64,000 nt of DNA from Ceratorhiza oryzae-sativae (taxonomy: Eukaryota > Basidiomycota > Agaricomycetes > Cantharellales > Ceratobasidiaceae). The stretch spans positions 124,001 to 188,000 of the forward strand of contig JARWMV010000023.1 in NCBI GenBank assembly GCA_030998015.1, written 5' to 3'. A program made the position numbers and the translations under genes. Positions 1 through 11,240 of the stretch are shown here, in pieces; position 1 is the stretch's first letter, and every line of letters begins with the position of its first letter. The notes under the pieces are model-generated. The model was not told the origin of the DNA, did no database searches, and saw only the letters and a list, made by a program, of their open reading frames with translations.

Positions 1-883
1 GACCACGTTCCAAACTGAGCTTGGCCAACTCGTGGACTTGCTCACGCTCCCGAGGACGATGTGAACCTGGACCGATTCTCGCTCAAAAAGTGCGCCTTGT
101 TATACTTGCTCTTGTCGGGTGTATGCTAATGGGGGGGAGTCTAGGCACCAGCTGATCGTGATTTACAAGACTGCGTACTACTCGTTCTACCTCCCTGTCG
201 CGCTGGCGATGCATTTCGTTGGGATCAAGGATGAGAGCCTATACCAGCAGGCCAAGGATATCTTGATCCCGCTCGGAGAGTACTTCCAAGTTCAGGGTGA
301 GGCTCCTACCTCTTGTCTCATGGGTTCCGCACTGACGCGACGCAGACGATTATCTCGATTGCTTTGGCACCCACGAGCAGATTGGAAAGATCGGGACGGA
401 CATTTTGGACAACAAGTGTTCGTGGTGTGTGAACATTGCGCTGAGCGTAGCGACGCCCGAGCAGCGCAAGTTGCTCGACGTGAGTCTACATTTATTTGCG
501 TCCTTCTCATTTAAATTGTCCTGTGCTTCCAACCCCCCCAACCCCCCAATCCCTGTTCCTAGCCCCAACCCGTGTTCTCTCTGTCGCTAACGTTCTCTTT
601 TTCGCGCCGAAAGGAAAACTATGGTCGCAAAGACTCGCAGGCCGAAGCGCGGGTCAAGAAACTATACGACGAGCTCGAGATCCAGAGGCGGTACAACGAG
701 TATGAGCAGGCGACGTACGTCAAGCTGAACGCACTCATTGACGCCATCCCGGAGACCGAGGGCGGATTGAAGCGAGACGTGTTTAGGAGGTGAGTTGTGC
801 GATCGAAAACGGAGGGTCTCGATGTTCATTGTTGTCTGGTTTGATCTAGCTTCTTGAGCAAGATTTACAAACGATCCAAGTGA
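1..883 (+). CDS. ERG20: Farnesyl diphosphate synthase, 3' part
   Basis: The enzyme condenses DMAPP/IPP to farnesyl diphosphate for sterols, dolichol and prenylation (established for the family). Five exons are visible: 1-89, 145-296, 346-479, 614-789, 850-883; the 5' end lies outside the window. Recognisable segments are [14 protein letters not shown], the [15 protein letters not shown] block, the second aspartate-rich region [20 protein letters not shown], and the C-terminus IYKRSK. In the first exon the frame breaks at about position 46: the conserved LLTAPEDD reading needs one extra G, so the sequence as given has a 1-base deletion and a TGA shortly after. Everything downstream is open and conserved, so I favour a sequence error over a dead gene. 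The intron 1 donor is the weak gtgcgcc; its branch site tgctaat is clear. Confidence 0.93.
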
Positions 884-1118
884 TCGCGGGGTGAATTTGT
901 AGTGTGTTGGGTTTCTTGGTTTGACCTGGGCACAATAGAAATTGGTTAAATATTATTGCTTGATCGGTCATTCGGCCTGGTCGATTATTATTACGTGATT
1001 TCAAGGTCATGCGAGCATCGAGACCTCTGACCAGAATGCGAGGGTTCAGACTTCCGACTGGGGTATTCAGAACGCGATGATCCAATCGCGAATAAGATAC
1101 AAGACAGTCCTCGACGGT

Positions 1119-1833
1119 TCACTTGGAGCCTACACTTTTTTTAATCGCATCGACAACACCCCCAGCCTCGGCCTTGGTCACATCCGCCGCTTTGACAACC
1201 GTTTCTTTGCCCTCGTTGGCCACCTTGGCAAGTGCCGCTTTGCCCTCTTCCAGCGCGACCCCCGATTTCCCAAGCTTGGCTTCCCGCCCGCCGAGGTACC
1301 AATAATTGACAAACCGGGCGTCTTGGACGAGCTGGGCGGTCGTGTTTGTCGCGTGGCAGGCAAAGAGGAGGTAGTTTCTGGGGTGTACGCGCCAGGCTTT
1401 GGAAGGGGGGGGGGAGTTAGCGCACAGGTAAGAGACGAATCGGATGTGTCGTACCGAATCGCATGAATACCATACTAGATACGTGTGTGTGAGCCTTTTG
1501 GGGTATTAATTCATGCATCGGTCAGAAATGACTCACGAGTAAGACGCGAGCGCGGTGGTCATGGTCCCCGAGATGACTTCTTCATCCTTGGCCAAGTCTG
1601 ATAACGCGGCCAATGGGAGACCCCAGTTTGCGACCTGGTACCAACTCAATGTCACCAGACCGCCAAGGAGCCGAGCTATGAGGACGTACCGGTCCCCAGA
1701 AATGGGTGCCTATGATCCAAGAGTCATAGGGTTAGAGTCTAGTGCAGGAAAGATTGGAGTAAGGGAAGGGCGTACTGAAGAAGTATTCTCGACCCGCTGG
1801 ACTTTTGAGCCAATTAATGAATGTCGAGGCCAT
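1119..1833 (-). CDS. MPC1: Mitochondrial pyruvate carrier subunit MPC1
   Basis: This is an inner-membrane subunit of the mitochondrial pyruvate carrier, which imports cytosolic pyruvate. Exons, in reading order on the minus strand, are 1833-1776, 1709-1690, 1634-1537, 1474-1455 and 1396-1119, giving 157 residues. The start [19 protein letters not shown], the signature [16 protein letters not shown], the [17 protein letters not shown] segment and [20 protein letters not shown] are typical of the MPC1 family. Exons 2 and 4 are only 20 nt each, yet both are needed to keep the frame and both encode conserved residues. The C-terminal tail after the second membrane helix is longer than in yeast and rich in Lys/Ala/Val. 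The frame is intact with no stops. The next plus-strand gene ends 235 bp away. Confidence 0.93.
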
Positions 1834-2400
1834 GGCGTGCGAGCGGGTGTGTGATCGATGATGAATGAAAAAGAAGGTGTGGGTCTTTGACGGAGGCGCT
1901 GGGCGGTATTGATGTGTGGCTAGACCATGTTGGGTGGCTATCCTGGAGATGATATTTAGGAGTTCTTTGTATGCGCACGAGCAAGGGCGTACTTCAAACG
2001 ATTGTATGGCCGTCTGAGGGGGAAAGCAGCAAAAACATGATGGTTGACTACGGCCGACTTGGAAGGCCATACTGTTGATATTCTACCTCGTTTTTGCTTT
2101 CGAGAAACATGCCAGTCGTAAAATGGACCAATGCCGTACTATGAGCGCACAACTAGGGAGACGGGTTTGCACTTTTAGACCACTCAGACATCACACCTCC
2201 GCTACCTAAATCGTTCGATAAACTCCACATTTGGCGATGATCGTTAGGTTCCGGTCTTGTTTCACATTGCATCCCCCATGTCGTATCCGAGTCACGCTCT
2301 ATCTTTGTGACCCATCAGTGGGGAATACGCACATGAAATGTAGCTGGAGCTCACGTATTTCGCGATACAGATGTCATTGCCACGGATCGCCTTGCTGCTC
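1834..2400. other. Intergenic, no gene seen
   Basis: This is the 5' flank of MPC1 (minus strand) and the 5' flank of the decayed dehydrogenase (plus strand). The short open frames here show no family resemblance, and I see no clear TATA box. Confidence 0.5.
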
Positions 2401-3693
2401 AAAAGGATTTATGATGTTGCTGGCCATGTCGCTCTGGTCACTGATGGTGGAACTGGAATGTGCGTTTGTTATTGTTCCTAATTGTTCCTCACACTCATAT
2501 CTGTCACCAGCGGCCTTAAGATTGCCAGGGCTTTGCAGTCAACAGTGCAAAGGTGTACATTGGCAGCAGGCGGGGCGAAAAGGTTGAAGTGACCGCAAAA
2601 GAAAACTCGCCGGCGAGCTCTGAACAGATCGTCGCGTATGGCCGTTCTTCTCAGCTATTTCACTCCCATTGGGACACTCCACGTTGGCGGATAGTATCGA
2701 GCTCGACGTGTCTGACAAGGGGAGCATCAAGAACGCTGTCAAGGCAGTCTCAGACAACGATGGTAAACTCAACATCTTGGTCAACAAGTAACCAGCCACA
2801 TGGCTCTATTACTCTTTGTTCCAACTCGATTGTTGTTTCATCCAGTACGGCAATCACTGGCCCTGTTTCCATGTTCGTCAGCGACGATTCCGCGCCCAGG
2901 ACAACAAGCTCGAGACTTTGGATAAAGTATTGTTCGGGAACGAGAGCTTTGAAGGTGGATAGCCTATCGGTCCAGGTCCAATCGCATCCTCAATATAATT
3001 TCATAGAATGGGGAGGTCTATACGCAAACAACGTGGCTTCCCCTTCTTTGTTGCACCCGCCTCTCTCGGCCTCCTTCACAAAGCTTCCGACCAACGCGGA
3101 GCCTGGTCTGCGAACGTGATTAACGTCAGCAGCATATCCGGTCAGCTAAAGATCTCTGAGAACATGGCTGGTTTTCGTCATTCCATTCATTATCTAGTTT
3201 GGCTCATTCATTCTGGTACAAAGTTCTGCTGCAACTCGGGCAAAACCGCCAACATTCACCTTACAATGATGTTTACGACCGAGTTCACGCTGAAGAATAT
3301 TCCAGTTCGAGCCAACTCGATCGCGCCAGGTCCGTCCGAGCTCCTTCAGGTCGTCATACTTGCCAACCTTCTCTTTTGACTATGTGAATTCATCGGCGAG
3401 ATGACCGGCCAACAAGGAAATCCGCGCTTGGCCAAGGCGAGGCGAGCGAGGTTGCCCAGGGTCTGGGAAAGGTCCCGCTTCGACGAAGCGGAAAGCGGGC
3501 CTATTATTTTAAATGATATTTGAACAATAAAATAAAATAACCCCCCCCCCCCGACTCGAAGGCTGCTGATAGGAACACGGGAATGGCTTGGCCTGCGCTC
3601 TTCTTGGCGTCCTCTGCGTCTACGCCTACGTGACTGGTCAGGTTCTTACGGTCGATGGAGGATTCATTGCCACCCATCCTGCAACGTTGTAAT
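2401..3693 (+). pseudogene. Decayed short-chain dehydrogenase/reductase, copy 1
   Basis: Pieces of a classical SDR appear in order. The Rossmann entry DVAGHVALVTDGGTGI (2410-2460) carries Asp in place of a Gly of the TGxxxGIG motif. After an intron comes GLKIARA, then in another frame VNSAKVYIGSRRGEKVEV. Further on are SIELDVSDKGSIKNAVKAV, an NNxAITGP strand (about 2850), NVINVSSISGQLKI (about 3115), AKTANIHLTMMFTTEF and VRANSIAPG. The C-terminal VTGQVLTVDGGFIATHPATL ends at 3693. At least three frame changes occur (about 2535, 2895, 3630), and a 150-bp tract with a poly-C run (3440-3555) interrupts the C-terminal part. The catalytic Tyr of YxxxK is not visible; the site reads Cys-Asn-Ser-Gly-Lys. 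The substrate cannot be inferred. Confidence 0.8.
3474..3491. repeat. Short perfect hairpin inside the SDR pseudogene
   Basis: ccgcttcg and cgaagcgg flank a single central base, forming an 8-bp stem at 3475-3491. It sits in the non-coding tract that interrupts the pseudogene C-terminus and lies next to an A/T-rich stretch and a 12-C run (3541-3552). It may mark a small insertion; no duplication was found. Confidence 0.4.
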
Positions 3694-3884
3694 TAGAAAT
3701 GATTGTTTGTATCATCACATGTGCTCGTGTGCGGGAGGTTTAATGTAAATAGAAAATCAATCTAATATACTGATAAACGAGGCTGAATCCGTTACAGCAT
3801 ATAGTGAACCGGGGCTCGGTGGTTCTGGAAAAGACTCGGTCTTTTGTGGACCTATCCACCTTACTCAAACCAGCAGAGCCATAC

Positions 3885-4036
3885 TGGATGACTTCCCGTA
3901 AGAGCTAAAACTATGCTAAGCTACCCTAAAGTTTGCATGACATCATTATTCATTAATCCCTCATTACTCCACATTGTAATCACTCCATCTTTAGGATAGT
4001 TTGACTTTCGCTTTAGCCGTTACGGGAAGTCATCCA
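3885..4036. mobile_element. MITE-like element with terminal inverted repeats
   Basis: The element is 152 bp long. The ends tggatgacttcccgtaa (3885-3901) and its exact reverse complement (4020-4036) are perfect over 17 bp. Imperfect complementarity continues inward to about 45 bp through gctaaa and ccctaaag. There is no coding capacity. It lies between the two dehydrogenase pseudogenes. No clear target duplication is visible beside the ends, so superfamily assignment is open. Confidence 0.7.
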
Positions 4037-4445
4037 CTTAATACAAATGGATGTAGAATAAGCCGGTGAATGGAGCCGGATTTGGAGGGATGCCATTAAT
4101 CTGCAAGATACTTCTCGTTTCGACACAGTCGACTTTGATCTTGTCGCCAAGTAGGAGCCATCCAAGCTCCGAGTCCCCTGTAGCACATAGTTTGAACATC
4201 TTCATCACGCACTACTACTCCGCGCCGAGAATTCAGGGTGAGGTGCGCGTGGAGTTTGCTCGACTAAGGAAGCCCTTCACTTTATCTAAGGATACGGCTT
4301 TCACTCTCTCACTCATCACTCTCACGCCATATCCCCCGAGTTAGGGTTTTGTGTAATTCTTCGCTCTGTTTTCAAGATGTCTATCATATATTGAGCGAGT
4401 ATGAAAACACGGTTCAGAGAGCGCAAACTACGACCACCCACCAAC

Positions 4446-5037
4446 ATGGCCAATCATCTCCTGACCAGCAACCTCTACAATGTCAATAACAAGATTGTTT
4501 TTGTCACAGGCGGGGGAACTGGCATGTGCATCTGTTTACACTGTTAAGTGACCATGTGTTGGCGTCTCTGCATAGTGGCCTTGTGATTACCTCGACTCTT
4601 GCCGCCAATGGTGCCAAGGAGTCGATGCGGGGAAAAGGTCGAATCAAGCGCCATAGGCACAGCCAAAAGGTGACGGACCAAGTGATCCCGTGAGTGAATA
4701 TTGTTGATCCCTTCTCTGTATCCTTACTAACATTTGTTTGTAGACTTCACTTCGACGTAACCCACAAGCAAAATATCCAAAATCCCGTCAAAACTATAGC
4801 CAAAAACGATGGCCATCTGGACGTATTGATCAGCAACTAAGATTCCACATCACGTTTTCGATAGAGGACTGATGCGATTGTTGTCCTATGTAGTGCTGCT
4901 ATCACTGGCTCCCCGATCTTCGTTCTTTGGCCATGATGAGGCGCTCGAACATAAGAGTCCAGAAACCATAAGCAATGCTTTGTTTGAAATGAGGATTTTG
5001 GAGGCGAGCCGGACGTCCGATCATCTCTGTATCTGAC
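4446..5037 (+). pseudogene. Decayed short-chain dehydrogenase/reductase, copy 2 (5' half)
   Basis: A good start, MANHLLTSNLYNVNNKIVFV, leads into the intact cofactor motif TGGGTGI split by an intron (about 4523-4577). It continues as GLVITSTLAANGAKE and then loses frame with a TAG. After a second intron, LHFDVTHKQNIQNPVKTIA and GHLDVLISN run into TAA where a donor site would be expected. After tgtag, the AAITGSP strand and DEALEHKSPETISNALFEM follow to a TGA at 5035-5037. The C-terminal half with the active-site Tyr/Lys is absent. It resembles copy 1 in domain order and intron places, so a tandem duplication is likely. Confidence 0.7.
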
Positions 5038-5301
5038 TTTCATGGTTGTTAGAATGGGAAATGTTTTCAGAAACGTCGCTTCGATTTTCTTTAATTGGTA
5101 ATAACGCTTCGTTTATACTTCTGTTAAATTGGGCCAAAGGCTTTTTTTTCGCCAGGAACAAAGAAAGGGAGTTATTGAGCTACCATAAGCTGAGGCAGAC
5201 ACTTCCGGTTTGCAACATTCCTAGCATATAGGTACACTTTCGTCGAATACAAGAGTAATCACATTGGCTATGGGTAGGTTACAACATGACTATGCAAATT
5301 C

Positions 5302-6866
5302 TCATTGACTAAAGTTGGTAATTCCAGAATAATTGATGGAACCAGCGGCACCACCAGAAACCTTCAGTCCGGACCAGTTCCAAGTACCTATTTACGAATT
5401 GAGCAAAAATCCTTTACGGTTGGCTGAAATCCTTACCGGTGCAAGCTCCAGACCCACAGTTGACGGCAACCCGTTTGGCACTGCTTGCAACTGAGACAGT
5501 GTTGGTACCTGAGAAAGTAACGCCCTATCGAAAAGTCATTAGCTACATCCCGTATCAATAGAATATAACCTTACGGAGAGCTTGACGCCTGTTCCTGGGG
5601 TGCCGAGCGTATCGGGATAACTCTGGTCTATGAGTACACCGAACTTCTTGCAGCCTGTCACAGTGTTACCGGTATATGTGATACCAGAGACAGTCGATCT
5701 GAAAGCACATTCAACATCATGCCATGTATATGCGTTGTACGCGACCTACCCGGTTGCGGCCGCCTTCGTCTTAATACGAAGCCCCTGATCATTGTTGGTT
5801 ACGACGTTGTTCAGGATCTGCACGTTGCTGACGGTCACACTCGAATCAATAGATCCTACGGAAATGCCGTGTCCGCCAGTGCAGCTGTTACGCTGGAAAA
5901 TGATGTTTGATCCCTTGTTAATGGCGAGGCAATCATCTTGATTGTGGACGGTAGAATCCTGGATAGTAAGGTCCGAGACAGATACTGCATGTGGGAGTCA
6001 GTTCAGTCAAATGAATTGAATATTTCTTAGACTCACCGTCAAAACCATCCGTGTTATGGCCAGCGGCTGACCCATTGCTCTTACTGTTCGCTGCGTCTCC
6101 AGCGGCTTTGTCACACTTTTAGGTTAGAGTATTCGATACCGAGGTGTGTGCAACTTACAATTATCGACAGTCACCTTCGATACAACGAGCGCAGCGGTGT
6201 TGCCAAAGCTGAAGCACTGCTGGGGGGAGTTCTTGACGATGACATTGGCAAAGGTACCGGAAGATTTGATCCTAAATAACGACTATTTAATATCGTATTT
6301 CAACCAGTTGAGGTCACACCACCTACTTCATCATCGGGTGTGGTTTGGTGCTGCCAGCACTTCCAAGTCCATCCCAGTACTGCTCGCCTTGCCCGTTAAA
6401 TGTGTGTCCATTCCCGTTGACTATCGGATCAACGTAAATTACGTGGTAGACTAATTTGGGATTCGCAGCTACTCACACGTAACGCTCGTTCCAGTCAACT
6501 GAAACAGAGGGCCGGCCCAAGCAGATACACCGAACTACGCACAATAAGTTATTAACCCCCTTACATTAATTCCTATTACTTACTGTAACGTCGCCAAGCA
6601 TGTTGATGGTCGCGCCGGTGGGAGCGTCAATCTGGAATGTCTGGCCTGCGGGGACAGTAAACGAATTGATGTTGATCTATGGGTTTCAAACTGGGATAAG
6701 CAGTGGCAGCGCGACAAAGAAAAAATAAAGCGCTAACCGTCGTACACTTGATGGCGGCAGCAACATCACTGAGAGATGAGATTGTTCCTGTGCAGCGCTC
6801 CACTGGAGAGGCAAGTAAGACAGGGGCAAGCGAAAGCAAGGAGAGAGCAATGGCGGTATTGAACAT
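5302..6866 (-). CDS. Secreted polygalacturonase, glycoside hydrolase family 28
   Basis: The enzyme hydrolyses alpha-1,4 bonds of polygalacturonic acid in plant pectin and would be secreted. Ten exons in reading order: 6866-6738, 6676-6584, 6534-6477, 6420-6327, 6271-6159, 6105-6037, 5984-5750, 5698-5575, 5524-5437, 5387-5302; 362 residues, intact. The start MFNTAIALSLLSLAPVLLAS is a signal peptide, followed by SPVERCTGTISSLSDVAAAI. Catalytic motifs of GH28 are all present: NTDGFD, QDDCLAIN, GGHGISVGS and RIKTK. The C-terminus NWNWSGLKVSGG-type segment (here TWNWSGLKVSGG) is usual. An endo mode is likely from motif pattern but not proven. A TATA-like element lies at 6920-6915, about 50 bp upstream of the ATG. 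For exon 6 the acceptor at 6106 rather than 6116 keeps the frame. Confidence 0.95.
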
Positions 6867-9123
6867 AGTGAGCAAGGGCAAAGAAAGTAATGAAGGTGGA
6901 ACAAGACCATGCCACTTATATGCTGCTGGTTCGTATATTCCAGTGAATATGCTGTTGCGTTGCGGCCCGTCAGGCGCCGCATGGTCGTCGCGACGCAGCT
7001 TTCGAACCGGCGGCGGCCCGCAAACTAAATCAAAAAATTGCTCACAAGACTGTGAGGCATAGCTACAATAGGGAAGATTTTGCTCACCTGCTCACTGCTA
7101 TCTTCCGTTAAAGTTTAAAAATAGGTCATTCGAAGCCTTCGAGATTCCGGTTATCAAACAAAGCGCGGCAATTGGATTAGCACGTGAGATAGGTACGCTT
7201 ATTCCACAATGAGCAAATGAATTTCATCAAATTACAGACAACGACAAGGGCCAATACCACTGTGAGGATCGCTGACGAGTCCTACCAACACATGATTTAC
7301 TGCTGTAACTGTCTTACATAGCCGCGGGCTGAGCGGACAGAATAAACTGGACTCCAAAAAAAAAAACCACATGATTTAGTAATGTTGTGGCGAAACGTCG
7401 GTAAAACCGTTTAGGCGGTTCGCGGTTCGCTTGACAGAACCATTTACAGGTCTCAGGTGCAGCGACTCACCGTTGGCATACCTCGGAGAAATACAAAAAT
7501 ACGCACCTTGACGGAGACTCTGAGATATAATAAGCACCTGTGACATGACGAACTACATGCGCACCATATTTACAATATCCAGGAACGACCTTGCTGGCCA
7601 ATGCCAACAGGTCATATTCAATTCCGGGCCGTTGCCGGCGCCGGTCCGTAAACTCACCATTTATAATGGTGCGCCTACGTAACGTGATGTATGAGAAAAC
7701 AGTCGATATTCCGTTAGGTTAATGCAGCAGCAGTCGCAACTTGAAGTACCCGGAATCCACGAAAGTGGAGCCACTCGGCAAAGAAGCCCTTGGCCTTAAA
7801 ATGGCGATACCTTAAAGAAGATAAAAATAACCCAGAATCCACTTTCTCAAGTCGTCACTTTGAACTGGCCCAAGTGAATATAAACTTACTCCGATGCGTG
7901 GCAGTAATTGTTATAAATGATTTGTTGTAATTTGGGCCCTCTGGACAGGTTAAGTGCTTGCCCACTGGCGGTTTGTAGAGTTGTGTAAAGAGGACAGTTG
8001 CCCACAATTTGAGGGAAGCGATTCAGTATTCGGACCAACCGATGGGCCCTGACAGATGCCTTGTATGCTCAAAAATCGAGTTTTACACCTTTTGTACGCT
8101 TTTCTCAAAGCGTAATTCATTTTTCCCGACTCTAGAGTATAAATGCATGTCCTCAACTGTAAATGGCGAATATGTGATTTGACACTATCCCGCCAGCGTC
8201 ACCTTCCTCTCTGGTAGGCCACCCTCAAGCCAGCCATAGGTTTACCAACTGGTTGGTATCCCCACCTTTTCGCATTCAACAAATCTTCTAGTCACCCTTC
8301 CTTGACCCACCGCAACATGATACCAGGCTCTTCCCTATCCGCTCCATAGTTAATGCAATAGTAGCCCGTACGGAGCCCGACGTGCCCAAGATGTACCGCA
8401 AAACCACAGGAGGCGAAGCTACGAAGTCTATCGGCTTGCCTACAAGCTGAGAACCCACGGAGATTTGGCGCCAATGATTGCGACGTATCTACCTTGTGTT
8501 GGCCCAGGAGGTGCTTTTTGGACAGCACTTCCGGAGCGAGCAATATTGGAAGATAAGGCATGGGGCTGGTGCCTCCAATGCGGTCATAAATGATATCATA
8601 CGGATGAAAAACAGTTGATTTTGTTGCGCCTACCCGTCAAATACAATCATGGGACTCACCTAGTTTCAGTGAATATCACGACCAGCATGGGCGCCTTGAC
8701 CCCTTGCGGGGGTGGCACTAGAGCGGGGCTCACTTGAATATCCCTTCGCTTTGTCTGCACAATGGCCCAGTAGAAGTAAGTCTTCACTTTAGCTCCGATC
8801 GAGGCCATATTCTGATATTCTGAACAGCGCCCTGCCATTTCCACCTTGGAATTCCCAGCAGAGGATAGAGCAGCGACAATCTAGGATCATGAGTCGTTTT
8901 GCGACCAGGCTGCCCCGTTGAGAGCCTAGTTTATGGGTAAAGATATGCATATCGCTCTTACATCATCACTAGTGGGTCGCTGGGTCGCCCTCCTCTTGGC
9001 GGTTGAGACTGGGAAGGTTTCGGTCCGTGCCTGTATCTTAGTGACAAATGCCTCCAAGGCCGACTTGTTGCTACAGGCCAGAAACCCAACATAATCCCGG
9101 ATTACCCCCTCCCTTCAATAGCG
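6867..9123. other. Long intergenic stretch, no supported gene
   Basis: Only short frames occur. Two minus-strand frames, 8292-8561 (about 89 residues) and 8656-8844 (about 62 residues), can be linked by a plausible intron, but the predicted peptide resembles nothing I recognise and has no good start context. Upstream of the polygalacturonase (6870-7100) is the likely promoter. A short A run lies near 7358-7367. Confidence 0.45.
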
Positions 9124-11240
9124 ATGCATCTAGCCCACTACCTACCTCTTCGCACATCAGTGATGTACCTCCTTTCACCAGTTCTTTCGAATATTGAACT
9201 GACTTGCCCGATCTCTCGGGCTGCCTTTCACAAGACTCACTTGCTATCATCTGTTCAGGCTACCCGTCCCAGAACCGGCTCGATCATGTGCGCATATAAC
9301 CCCGTCAACGACCCGTGTACACGAACGCTTAACATGTTCGGCAAAGTACTCAAGGGCGAGCTCAAATTTCAACATTACGTCATGTACAACTGGCTGACAC
9401 ACCAGACCAATGACGGTGGTGTTGCTCTAGGCGGTATGGATCTGACGGTCAGGCTTCGGGGAGGGGGTCTCAATTGGCTACACGCGTGCAGAACGGGACG
9501 GCCCCAGTAGCTCGCCTGGCCGAATCGGTTCATTGTATCTTGACTACGTACTATGCGCTCGTCGACGCCAGCAAAATTTTCCCTTGGTAGTATAACATGA
9601 CCGGAACCTTGAATGGAGTCTTGAACCAGATTTATATTGCCTTGAACCCCAGAAACACAAACGCAGGCGTCTCAGAGGGTTACCGAAAGGTCATTCGCAA
9701 AAACGGCGAAGAGAATACAGCGCTATTAAACAACAAACGTACCAAAGATGGGTGCCCTTCAGCGATCAATTCAAAGTTTCCCGCCGCGCTTGGCCAAGAT
9801 GCTAGTGTAAATCCGGACGGTCTGTGGTATTGTGACAGCTCCAATAGTTGTCGCGCTGGCTATGCTAATCATTTGTGCGCATCTCTACCATGTTCCCTTG
9901 TATACTTTCCGGATGTGTTCCCAGGACGCCAATAGCGTCGGTGGAGGTTCTGGTGGTGCCTATCCCCCGTATATCATGACCCGACTCAATGGTATCCACG
10001 CCAAGAACGAAGATAATACAACACAAGTCAACTTGACGCCTAACGACTCTAGCCTGACGACGGCAGCCACAAGCGCTACTATTACTGATACTTCGGCTGT
10101 CTTGACATATGTGTATCGAATCAACAGTGTGTGTGCGCGGAGGTGACGTAACGCTTTGGAGCAATGGTGATACCTTGATCAGCGCTGTTGCAGCTCCATG
10201 CTGAAATACAATGGTCGGTATTCACTTGGGACAATGAGTAGCTATTGTATCGGTTGTATTGTTTGCAAGCTCATCAGTTCGGGCGGGATGGAGCACTAGA
10301 TCAATCACGAGAGCATGACTTCGGTTGTCTTTGATTACTTCCTCGGTTAGGAACCGGCAACGCGATTGCGAATGTTCACGACGGAGACGCGAACTCCTCG
10401 ACGAGGTCAGTTTCATGGTAGCCGTCTCTTTCCTCCCAGTTGATTATAGAGCTCCTTTTAGGTTCCTTTTACTCTCACTAAATCTGTCCCCCTAATTTTC
10501 TCTAAGCGGGACCTTTGCTAGCCACGTTAAGGGCCCACGCGCGGTCTTTGAACAGGGAAACTTGACCGATCAACACCGGTACGCGAATGATTGTCTCTGG
10601 ACGCAAGGCTAAACGAGTGAGCATGTTCGATGCAAAGAACATTAGGCCAGGCTTCGATTCTGGTTTTGACCCGGGGTATGTTAACTACACGATGCGGTAG
10701 ACTCATTCGACACCCTAGCTATACCATGTTCGAGTACAGCAACATCAACGTCAAGTCTACATTAGGAAGCCCAATCAACGCTAGGCCGGTGAAATCGAGT
10801 GTTCGTAGTGCAAGCCAAGGCGATCCTTGGGTGTCCCACATATGATTCATTCGACAGCAAAGCAGGTCTCTAAGATGTCGCCCATGCGGTTAAGGCCATC
10901 GTCAAGAACACTGGTTCTGTTACTGGATGTGGGGTTGCTAAAACGGTTAGCCTTCATATTCTCAATCCTATTGAAGTGCTCACGAGAGGGATGTTTAGCA
11001 GCTGTCTAAACCGCCAACACAAACTTGCCAACCTGTTCACTTCCTGCATGGCTTTGACTATCTGTGCCTGGGCAAGGGCAGAGCAAAGACGACTACATTC
11101 AAGCTATGCCAAAAGGACCGTGCAGTGTGGGGTGTGTAGAGGCAGGCCTGGACGGTGCCAGAGTGGACGTTCGCTCTTCATGCGAGGTCAAGAAGCCAGT
11201 CTTTGCTGCCAAAAGCAAGATTCCCAGCCTAAAAAAATGA
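9124..11240 (+). pseudogene. Decayed beta-glucosidase, glycoside hydrolase family 3
   Basis: GH3 segments follow each other in the right order but in changing frames with many stops. GSIMCAYNPVND (about 9280) is followed by LNMFGKVLKGELKFQHYVM. The nucleophile site reads YNW instead of the usual SDW, so the catalytic Asp is Asn (codon 9388-9390). Next come VIRKNGEENTALLNN (about 9685), GGGSGGAYPPYIMT (about 9945), NGDTLISAVAA (about 10165), FDAKNIRPGF (about 10630), TMFEYSNINVKS (about 10728), AIVKNTGSVTGCGVAK (about 10900) and the fibronectin-III-like end with WTVPEWTFALHA (about 11160). The N-terminal third is not recognisable. This looks like an old loss of a cell-wall-degrading or glucoside-hydrolysing enzyme. 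Confidence 0.82.

Noticed and set aside
2553..3119. A 188-residue plus-strand frame
   Set aside because: It crosses several frames of the SDR pseudogene; conserved segments lie in other frames.
6105..6116. Apparent frameshift in the polygalacturonase at exon 6
   Set aside because: Using the acceptor ten bases further on (exon start 6105) restores the frame and the expected NSAGDAAN sequence.
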